DNA from: Saprospiraceae bacterium
GTDB lineage: Bacteria > Bacteroidota > Bacteroidia > Chitinophagales > Saprospiraceae
DNA length: 64,000 nt
Assembly: GCA_028279185.1 (NCBI GenBank)
Contig: JANQSS010000004.1
Coordinates: 96,499 to 160,498, forward strand
Direction of reading: 5' to 3'
Position 1 is the first letter of the stretch; each line of letters begins with the position of its first letter. This document shows, piece after piece, positions 53,711-62,200 of the stretch. Both the position numbers and the translations under genes were made by a program. The notes beneath the pieces were generated by a model, which saw only the letters and a program-made list of their open reading frames with translations, made no database searches and was not told the DNA's origin.

Positions 53711-54853
53711 ATGAACATAGGAATCGTTTGTTATCCAACCTATGGAGGAAGTGGCGTTTTGGCCACTGAGCTTGGAATGGGATTGGCGGGTAAAGGCCAT
53801 AAGGTACATTTCATAACCTATCGAATGCCTGCCCGTCTTTCAGCCTTTCATGAAAATATCTACTTTCACGAGGTTAGCGCTTATGACTACCCATTGTTCG
53901 AATATGCACCATATGAAAGTGCCCTATCGAGTAAAATGGTGCATGTGGCCATTCATGAAAAACTCGATATTCTTCACGTGCATTATGCAATTCCTCATGC
54001 TGCAGTGGCCTATTTAGCACAACAAATTTTACGCACACAGAATATCGACATTCCTTTCGTTACGACATTGCACGGAACGGATATTACACTGGTTGGTTCT
54101 GACCCTTCTTTTGCTCCGGTCGTCGAATTTAGTATCAATGCCTCTGATGGCGTTACGGCAGTATCCAATTATTTAAAAATATTAACCGAAGACACGTTTA
54201 GTATCACGAAGGATATTGAAGTTATCTACAATTTTGTAGATTTCAATAGATTTAAGCAAATAGATAAAAACCATTTTAAAAAGGCAATTTCACCACATGG
54301 TGAATCCATTCTTGTCCATGTTTCCAATTTTAGAAAAGTAAAAAGGATCGAAGATGCAGTTCGCTCCTTTAATATTGTTGCAAGAGAGGTTCCTAGTAAG
54401 TTAATTTTAGTAGGCGATGGCCCGGAACGATTATCTATCGAAAAACTAGTCGTCGAACTTCAACTAAATAATAAAGTCGTTTTTCTTGGAAAGCAAGATG
54501 CCATAGAAGAAATATTGGCTGTTTCTGATATCTTCTTGTTACCCTCAGAAACCGAGAGTTTTGGGCTGTCTGCGCTTGAGGCCATGGCTTGTGGCGTTCC
54601 CGTCATTTCGTCCAATGCGGGCGGTCTCCCAGAAGTGAATGTGCACGAACAGACCGGTTTTTTAACAGCCGTAGGCGATTATCAAAAAATGGCGGAGCAT
54701 GCAATTGAATTATTGAATAATTCAGATATGCATGAAAAATATTCACAAGCGGCATTTAATCGAGCACAGCAATTTAATCTGGATAAAATTGTATGCTTGT
54801 ATGAAAAATTCTATAATAAGATTTTGAAAAGGGAGTTGGTTGAGTGTGAATAA
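53711..54853 (+). CDS. bshA: N-acetyl-alpha-D-glucosaminyl L-malate synthase (BshA)
   Basis: The 380-residue GT4 glycosyltransferase begins IGIVCYPTYGGSGVLATELG, typical of BshA. It has VHYAIPHAAVAYLA, VTTLHGTDITLVG and the C-terminal donor site PSETESFGLSALEAMACGVP. It joins UDP-GlcNAc to L-malate, the first step of bacillithiol synthesis. bshB and bshC are not in the window. It diverges from the MerR regulator, which may control it. Confidence 0.93.
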   Translation: MNIGIVCYPTYGGSGVLATELGMGLAGKGHKVHFITYRMPARLSAFHENIYFHEVSAYDYPLFEYAPYESALSSKMVHVAIHEKLDILHVHYAIPHAAVAYLAQQILRTQNIDIPFVTTLHGTDITLVGSDPSFAPVVEFSINASDGVTAVSNYLKILTEDTFSITKDIEVIYNFVDFNRFKQIDKNHFKKAISPHGESILVHVSNFRKVKRIEDAVRSFNIVAREVPSKLILVGDGPERLSIEKLVVELQLNNKVVFLGKQDAIEEILAVSDIFLLPSETESFGLSALEAMACGVPVISSNAGGLPEVNVHEQTGFLTAVGDYQKMAEHAIELLNNSDMHEKYSQAAFNRAQQFNLDKIVCLYEKFYNKILKRELVECE

Positions 54854-54862
54854 GGCACGATT

Positions 54863-55003
54863 TTAATTTTGGTAAAATGCACCGATGTGATGTACATATA
54901 TCAGTAGTGCAATCAATACTAAACTAATAAAATCGTCTAAGCAAGCTGGTTGGCGCTGTTTCCAGACTTGAGCAATATGAACGAAAAAAGTAGACCTCTT
55001 CAT
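54863..55003 (-). CDS. possible small membrane protein (46 residues)
   Basis: The ATG at 55003 opens a 46-codon frame ending at TAA. The product starts MKRSTFFVHIAQVWKQRQP and has one hydrophobic helix (FISLVLIALLIYV), a layout common to small membrane peptides. It is convergent with bshA, and no family is recognised. The rest of the gap up to 55261 holds no other gene that I can see. Confidence 0.3.
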   Translation of the reverse strand: MKRSTFFVHIAQVWKQRQPACLDDFISLVLIALLIYVHHIGAFYQN

Positions 55004-55261
55004 TTTGCACGATTAATTTAAGATTAAATGAGCGAATTCAGTGTAGGATTACTTCTTTCTTAGTAACACACGACTGAGGTGTTTTATTAAGTGGGACGAT
55101 GAAGTTGGGTGCGTCTACTGATCGAGTATTTTACAAACTCTAATAGCCGAGACTTGAAGCAAAGAAAATAATCGTGGTCGGAGTCTGGGTTTGCAAGTTT
55201 GAATAACACCACAACTTCCTACATTAGCAGCTGCCTTGTAAATAACAAATTGAGTCGGGAC

Positions 55262-57226
55262 ATGCGTTCAGTAATTTTAATTTTTATCATAGGGGCCATC
55301 GCAACATTTGGATTTTCACAAAGCAATGGTGACGCATCACAACCTGACAGCACGTCAATATCACCCGATTTGCATCAGGAATTGAGTCCAGAACTTTCTT
55401 GTGAAGCTGTGATCCATCATGTTGATTCATTACGTGAATTTATGGCAGACCTGTCTGATTCAGTATGGGTATCTGAATATCACGCATTGGTCATGTGTCT
55501 GTATGGCACGGGGAAGGAGAAACTGCTCGACCAGTATGAAGATGATATGAAAGCGCTGATCAAACGCGCAAATGGCGCTCATTTTCAAATTCTGGATATT
55601 TACTATTCCATTGCCGGTATACATCAATTGACAGGGGCATCGGTTCCGGCAATTAAGACTTTGCTCGAAGGCATAGACTTTGTTCGGAAGGCTGGATTGC
55701 CAGAACATTATGTTGGTCAGTATTATTTATCAGTCGCCGAGATAAGGTATGCCATGCAAGATTACGAATCTTCTTTATTGGCCTTGGATTCCGCTGATGT
55801 ATATGTAAAAAGTGATGACTGGCTCGTGAGAACAGAAATTCATAATTTAAAAGCTATCCTGGCGGCTGAGTATAAGGCAAATTTTCGTCTTTCGATTAAT
55901 GAATTTCGAAACGCACAGACAGCAGCAAGAAAAATTTCAAATACTGAGTCGTATTTAAATGCACTTTCGAATGAGGCATTTACCTATAGCCAAATGGGCA
56001 ATGTCGATAGCGCAGAAATCATAACCGCTCATATATTGAAAGAGGCTATTCAAAATGAAAACCGTCAGTGGCAGGCAATTTCAAGTTATTATTTGGCTGA
56101 TTATCAAATCAAACGTGAGAATTTTAAAGATGCACTTTCCAATGCAAAGCGCGCCCAATCAATGTTTGGTACGCAAATGGATTATGACCACCAATTGCAA
56201 TTAACGCATATCTTGTATTTATCCCATAAGGGGTTAGGACATTATAAGGAAGCCCTGTCGTACTATGAACAATATGAAACCTTGGTCGATTCGCTTTCTG
56301 GAAAAGAAACCCTGCGTCAAATTGTTGAATTGGAAAAAGATCTGCAGTTTGAAAAAGAAGAGGCAGCATTGAAGTTGGCACACGAAAAAGAAGTGGCAGC
56401 AGAAAAGTTAGCCAGAAATAGACTGACTATCGGTCTGTCTGCTCTCGGATTTTTACTGCTTATTGGATTGTATTTCGGCAGTAGACTACGTAAACAAAAA
56501 ATACAACTCGAAGAACTCGGCCGAGTAAAAGACCACATATTTGCTGTCATCGCACACGATCTGCGCGCCCCGGCTCTTGCGTTCAGAGGTCTATCCAAAA
56601 AAATAAAATACCTGGTGCGTAACAAAGAATATGACACCATGGATAAACTAGGTGAAAGCCTGGAAAAAAGCACGGATCGACTTTACGGAATAACCGATAA
56701 TCTGATAAATTGGGCCATACTGGAAATGGACGTATTGACTATAAAGAAAGATGTAATTCAGGTCAGTAATATGCTTTTAGATGTGATTGCTCTTTTTGAA
56801 CCTGAACTTCAGAGAAAGAATATAGAAATTCACAATAAAATTAATATCGACCAACACCTTATTTGTGATGAGGAATCATTCAAAATTATTTTCAGAAATG
56901 TACTTGATAACGCCCTTAAACATACACCTACAAATGGACGCATTGACTTACAGAGTCGTGATACTGACGGGTTGATTAAAATTTCGATTCGAGATAATGG
57001 ACAAGGAATACATGCTGACCAACTCGAAAATATTTTTAAACTGTCCAAAGAAAAATCCCAAGCTGATACCGAAGGAAAGAAGAGTACCGGATTGGGGCTG
57101 TATCTAATCAAAAAGTTGATTGAAAGAAATCATGGGTCTATCGAGATTGAATCAAGCATAGGTAACGGAACAACTGTCGAAGTCGCTTTACCAAAAGTAA
57201 AGCACATGGTGCACACAATAAGTTGA
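55262..57226 (+). CDS. TPR sensor histidine kinase
   Basis: The 654-residue protein has a signal peptide (SVILIFIIGAIATFGFSQ), an extracytoplasmic TPR region of about 330 residues (ALSNAKRAQSMFG, ALSYYEQYETLVD), a coiled coil and a membrane helix (LTIGLSALGFLLLIGLYFG). The kinase core has phospho-His432 in VIAHDLRAP and an ATP-binding domain (NALKHTPTNGRI, DNGQGIHADQL, STGLGLYLIKKLIERN). It should phosphorylate a response regulator. Two LytTR regulators lie convergently downstream and are the obvious partners. The ATG at 55262 gives the signal peptide; an upstream TTG at 55199 is less likely. Confidence 0.9.
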   Translation: MRSVILIFIIGAIATFGFSQSNGDASQPDSTSISPDLHQELSPELSCEAVIHHVDSLREFMADLSDSVWVSEYHALVMCLYGTGKEKLLDQYEDDMKALIKRANGAHFQILDIYYSIAGIHQLTGASVPAIKTLLEGIDFVRKAGLPEHYVGQYYLSVAEIRYAMQDYESSLLALDSADVYVKSDDWLVRTEIHNLKAILAAEYKANFRLSINEFRNAQTAARKISNTESYLNALSNEAFTYSQMGNVDSAEIITAHILKEAIQNENRQWQAISSYYLADYQIKRENFKDALSNAKRAQSMFGTQMDYDHQLQLTHILYLSHKGLGHYKEALSYYEQYETLVDSLSGKETLRQIVELEKDLQFEKEEAALKLAHEKEVAAEKLARNRLTIGLSALGFLLLIGLYFGSRLRKQKIQLEELGRVKDHIFAVIAHDLRAPALAFRGLSKKIKYLVRNKEYDTMDKLGESLEKSTDRLYGITDNLINWAILEMDVLTIKKDVIQVSNMLLDVIALFEPELQRKNIEIHNKINIDQHLICDEESFKIIFRNVLDNALKHTPTNGRIDLQSRDTDGLIKISIRDNGQGIHADQLENIFKLSKEKSQADTEGKKSTGLGLYLIKKLIERNHGSIEIESSIGNGTTVEVALPKVKHMVHTIS

Positions 57227-57281
57227 AAATGGTTAATTCTACACCTGGATGACTTCCTGACGTATCAACCCCAATTATTAC

Positions 57282-58013
57282 TTAGAGAAATTTTAGTCGT
57301 TCTCTTAGTTTTGTTCTTCCCTGACGACTGCAAGGTATTGTTTTGTCATTTACCACTAATGTGTAATCGGACCAGTGCACCTCTGTGATTTTATTCAAGT
57401 TTACCATGAACGACCGATGGACACGTAAAAAGTCAAAAGGTTCTAACTCGTCCGAAAAACTGCTAATCGTGCGTCGAACGCTATGTTCGGCTTCATCCAG
57501 GAAAACGGTAACCATGTTTCCATTTGATTCCAGATATGAAATATCATGAATGTCAATGCGCACAAAAGATTCTTTATTTTTAAGATATATGCTGGTAGGA
57601 CTGGCACTCTCCATCGAATTGCCTGAAATTGTCTCCGGCGATTTTATAGAACGTTGATTTATCAATAAATGAATCGTTTGCTGGAGCTCAAAAAGCTCAA
57701 TTGGTTTTGATAAAAATGCAAAGAGCCCTGAATCTTGAGCCTCCTCAAAATGTTGTTTAGTTGGATGAGCTGTTAGAAATATGATTGGAATCTTTTTATC
57801 CTTTACCAGAGCGCCAATTTCCGTTCCTGAATGACGACCTTCAATTTGAATATCCATGATAATGACGTCCGGATTTGATGCTAATATTAACTCAAGTGCT
57901 TCGGATGATGAACTTACCGTTCCTATGACTTTAAAACCAAGTTCTGCTATCAGCATGCGTAGCTCAACCTGATATGAAATGTTATCTTCGACTATAAGAA
58001 CTTGAAGATTCAT
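57282..58013 (-). CDS. LytTR-family response regulator
   Basis: The 243-residue protein has a receiver domain with the acidic pair Glu9/Asp10, phospho-acceptor Asp54 in PDVIIMDIQ, Thr in FLTAHP and Lys in LSKPIE. A LytTR DNA-binding domain follows from about residue 148 (ISYLESNGNMVTVFL, FDFLRVHRSFMVNLN). It is a standard, phosphorylatable regulator. It is convergent with the histidine kinase gene, 55 bases apart, and paralogous to the next gene. Confidence 0.92.
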   Translation of the reverse strand: MNLQVLIVEDNISYQVELRMLIAELGFKVIGTVSSSSEALELILASNPDVIIMDIQIEGRHSGTEIGALVKDKKIPIIFLTAHPTKQHFEEAQDSGLFAFLSKPIELFELQQTIHLLINQRSIKSPETISGNSMESASPTSIYLKNKESFVRIDIHDISYLESNGNMVTVFLDEAEHSVRRTISSFSDELEPFDFLRVHRSFMVNLNKITEVHWSDYTLVVNDKTIPCSRQGRTKLRERLKFL

Positions 58014-58233
58014 ACTTCAATGGATTAGCATAGAAAATTTTATATAGAATTTTGAGTATAGCTATTTTGAGTAAGTATTAAATCTACTGATGTCTAAGCT
58101 AGCATCGAACTCGGTTCGAAGAAAGCAAAAATAAATGTTTTTATATTTTTTACAACGACTAACCTTTGGCTTAGTCACTTTTTACTTGTAATATCTCGCA
58201 GGCGCCTATGCCAGGAGTGGGTAATCTCGTGTG

Positions 58234-58953
58234 TTAAATGAAGGTGAGCCTGTCCTTCAATATCTTTCGTCCTTTTCGACTGAAAGGGAGAGTGGTTGAA
58301 CCAACTTTTACGATGCCCTCTGACCATAGTACTTCATCGACCATGCTCAAATTTAATATGACAGAGCGGTGAACCTGAGCAAATTGGGACTTGGGCAATT
58401 CCCGGCTAAATCCTTGTAATGTTTTTCGAATTCTAATCGTTTGTTTATCTGTCGTTACAAGTAGGTAGTTTCCTTGAGAACGTATAAACAGTATATTTTT
58501 TACCATTTGCCGGTAAAATGAATCACCTTGACGAAGGTATACAAATGCGTCTATACTGGAATCCGGTAAGTTGGTAGGATGTAATCGTCCGTTCGTACGA
58601 TGACTCGTAAGTAGTTTCATAGTTTGCTCCAATTCATATGCCGTAATTGGTTTCGATAAAAGAGCAAAGTGTTTGATTCGTTTGATTGATTCGTACTCTT
58701 CTTTTGATGATTTTACTGTCAGGAATACGATAGGGGTATCAAGCAGATTGAGGGTATTCCAGTTTTTTCTGCCTCTCATCATCGCTTTGAAAGGCAAACT
58801 GATAATGGCAACATGAGGCTTACGCTTTATCATCAAATTTATTCCTTCATTCAATTTTTGAGTTCTATAAATTATGTCATGCCCCAGACTTTCGATCAGG
58901 CTGCAAAGCTCTTTTTGGTAGACGAGGTTATGCTCGACAATTATGACGGTCAT
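58234..58953 (-). CDS. LytTR regulator with a degenerate (pseudo-)receiver
   Basis: The 239-residue protein is a paralogue of the preceding regulator. The LytTR half is intact (ILFIRSQGNYLLVTTD, FAQVHRSVILNLSMVDEV). The receiver lacks key residues: His8 in place of the second acidic residue, and Ser52 in VAIISLP where Asp54 sits in the paralogue. The Thr (FLTVKS) and Lys (LSKPIT) remain. It cannot be phosphorylated at the usual Asp, so it may bind DNA constitutively or be controlled by heterodimerisation. It diverges from the giant secreted-protein gene. Confidence 0.88.
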   Translation of the reverse strand: MTVIIVEHNLVYQKELCSLIESLGHDIIYRTQKLNEGINLMIKRKPHVAIISLPFKAMMRGRKNWNTLNLLDTPIVFLTVKSSKEEYESIKRIKHFALLSKPITAYELEQTMKLLTSHRTNGRLHPTNLPDSSIDAFVYLRQGDSFYRQMVKNILFIRSQGNYLLVTTDKQTIRIRKTLQGFSRELPKSQFAQVHRSVILNLSMVDEVLWSEGIVKVGSTTLPFSRKGRKILKDRLTFI

Positions 58954-59106
58954 GTTTTTAATTAATCATTTTTTATATAAAAGACTCAATCGATAACCTA
59001 GAACGGTATTGGCCTTTTTATTTCATCGATTTAAACAGTGGCTAGTGGCAAATTTATATTTTAAATATTTCTGGTATTTCAATTTAAGGGCAATTTGACA
59101 GCGGCA

Positions 59107-59167
59107 TTTTGCCATTTATCACAGCTTTTTGTCGATTGATCACAAGTATTTGTCTTTGTACCACAAC
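59107..59167. promoter_or_regulatory. three phased ~21-base direct repeats, candidate LytTR binding sites
   Basis: Units 59107-59125, 59126-59146 and 59147-59167 share TTTG(T/C)C-N(7-8)-CACA. The CACA cores start at 59120, 59141 and 59162, a 21-base spacing, two helical turns. Further TCACAA/TCACGA copies lie at 59204-59209, 59224 and 59260. LytTR proteins bind direct repeats near 20-22 bases apart. The 328-base gap (58954-59281) holds nothing else recognised, apart from a CACGT/ACGTG pair around an A run (59167-59184). Confidence 0.5.
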
Positions 59168-59281
59168 ACGTAAAAAAAAACGTGGCCGTCACTCATTTTT
59201 ATGTCACAAAGAAGAGTTTAGTATCACGATTTTATTGATGGATACAATGCTCGAATTAATCACAAAATCTTGATTGTACTT

Positions 59282-62200
59282 ATGAAAATTAAAATACCAA
59301 ATACGAGACGTTCTGCAAGTAATAGATCGTCAGCTCACAGCGACAAAACGAGCACTTCTTCGCCGCTGGAGTTCACTAAAGACGTACGAGGTCAATTTAC
59401 TAAACTATTAATATGTAATGCTATGCTATTTTTAAATCCATCTGCTTATCGTCGTGGAAATTGGCGATTATTAACTCCTAAATGTCTCATGGGATTGTTT
59501 TTTATGGCAGCAATGTACGTTTCATTGCCCGCTCAAAATGCCGATTTTCAATGGGCCGTGTCAATGGGAGGCCCCAGTACAGATGAAAATGCTAAAGTGG
59601 GTGTAGATGGACAGGGTAATGTATACACGGCAGCGTACTTCGTAGATTCGGTGGATTTCAATCCTGGGCAACCACCAGGTGCCTTTGTGTCAAATGGTTC
59701 GTTTGATTTCTTTTTGGTCAAACACAATTCGGCTGGTCAATTTCAGTGGGCTAAATCATTCGGAGGGACGGGTACAGATTTTTCCACTGATGCTGCTGTT
59801 GACAACCAAGGGAATTCTTTTGTTGTCGGCAGTTTTTCAAATACGGTTGATTTTAATGGGCCTGCCAGTGGCGGAGTTGCTACATCGCTCAATTCCCGTG
59901 ATCCTTTTGTTGTAAAACATAACGCCGCAGGCGACTTTCAATGGGTCAGGCATTTCGAGGTGTCCGAATTTGGACAGGCTAGGTTCGTTCATGTCGACGA
60001 TGCTGGAAATTGTTATGTCACTGGCCAATTCCGTGGAAATATTCAATTTTCACCGGGATCTACCGATCCAGTGGTTCCCTCAAATGGAGGTTCCGATGCA
60101 TGGGTTGTTAAGCTAAGTCCAACTGGAAATTTAGATTTTGCTTTGACTTTTGGAGGACCAACGAATGTATTTCCAAGTTCCATAACATCCAACGGCTCTG
60201 GAAATATTTATGTAGGTGGCAGTTTTGAAACCAGTGGTTCACCAATCGACTTTGACCCGGGACCAGGTACAGCGAATGCCACGTCAAATGGTGCCAGGGA
60301 TATGTTCATCGTCGAGCTCAACACTTCGGGCATATATCAAAACGTAACAACTTTGGGTGGCCAATTTAATGATCAGCTGTTGAATTTCACCATTGACGAC
60401 GATGATAATCTATATGTCGTAGGTGAGTATGCTGGCACGGTTGACTTTAATCCTGGCGGTAGCGGAGGTAATCAAACGTCGACCGGATTCCAGGATGCGT
60501 TTTTGGCGAAGTACAATAGTTCCGGTGCCTTTCAATGGGTTAGGACCTTCGGAGGTACGGGATTCTTATTGGATAGAGCGGAAAGTGTAGCCATTGGTGC
60601 TGACGATAATATATATACCTGGGGGTTCTTTAGAGGGACAGTAGACTTTGATCCGTCTAGCTCTGGTGGTGAAGTAACGAGCAATTCTAATTCTCAAGAT
60701 TTGTTTTTAGTATCGCATGACGCAGATGGAGCCTACATTCATGTGCAGACCTATGGAAACACTCAATCTGAAAGGGCAGGTAACCTAATTATTGATGCCA
60801 ATAATAATATGCATTGCACAGCCGCCTATTTTAGTTCGCTGAATTTGAATCCTGGCGGGTCTGGAGGAAACATTTCGTCCAATGGAGAATCTGATGTTTT
60901 CACTCTCAAACTATCCGTGTCATTGTCTTCAAAATATTATGTTGATTCAGCTATCGCTGTTCCTGGCGATGGCAGCACGTGGGCAATGGCATTCAAGACG
61001 CTTCAGGATGCACTTGCAGTCGCCACGGATGGCGATACGATTTGCGTGGCACAAGGCACATACTACCCCGATGAAGGGGCCGGCCAGACGAATAATGCAC
61101 GTACATCTACCTACAATATACCCAATGGTGTCGTCGTCCTCGGTGGTCACAATGCAGCTACAGGTGCTAGAGATATTGACGCCTTCACATCAATATTAAG
61201 TGGAGATATTGGCACAGTCGGTGATAGCACGGACAATGCCTACCACGTCGTGACAACTACAAGTGTTGGTGCTACTACCCATGTAGATGGTTTCACGATT
61301 ACGCGAGGAAATGCCTTTGCGGGCGGATCCGCTGGACATGGTGGTGGATGGTACAATACCGATGACAACAATTTAAATCAATGGAATCCCACCATTTCGA
61401 ATTGTACATTCACACATAATACCGCCATCTCCGAGGGCGGTGCCTTCCATTCGACGGGAAATAATTCCGGAACAGGAGGGCCGAATGTAATCAATTGCGT
61501 CTTTGCTAACAATGTCGTTACCTTCAGTAGAGGCGGAGCAGTATACATTTCGAATGCAAGTGGACAGCCTGTCACGTTCACTTCTTGCAAATTTGAGGAC
61601 AACAGGGCTCGAGCATTTGGAGGGGCCATAAATATGCAAGGTGCAGCGAATGTGCTATCCTGTAAAATCGAAGCGTGCATTTTTGAATCCAATGTAAATG
61701 AAGCGAACAACGGTGGAGCTATTAGCACAGAAGCAGACATTGAAATAACCAAATCGACCTTTCGAAACAATAGCACGCTTAATCGACGAGGAGGCGCCAT
61801 AGGTATTTCAGGATCGGCTGACACGACTACAATCAACCTCTTCGGGTCATTATTTATGGCAAATGCTGCAGTCGTAAGTGGCGGGGCAATCGGAATGGAA
61901 GTTGGAGCAAACCAAAACATTGCGTTGAATATCGATAGTTGTAACTTTTTCAATAATATGGTACCCAGTAACCTAGGAGGCGCGATCGGAACCTGGATTA
62001 CGGATGCTTCTTCCAATCTGTTCACGAGGGTATCCAACTCTCAATTTATTGGAAACCAATCAGGGAGTAACGGAGCGGTATCTTTTGGTCTATCTTCATT
62101 TAGTGGCGGAGAAAACCATGAAGACTACGTCAATTGTCTGTTTTTTGCAAACTCATCGACCTTCGGTTCATCGTTTTTTTATGGAAACTTTGCCTCAGCT

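Noticed and set aside
61378..62037. 219-codon minus-strand frame in the beta-helix gene
   Set aside because: It is an antisense shadow of Gly/Asn/Thr-rich repeats, with Ala/Pro-rich composition and no start context; the plus-strand frame is unbroken over 1573 codons.
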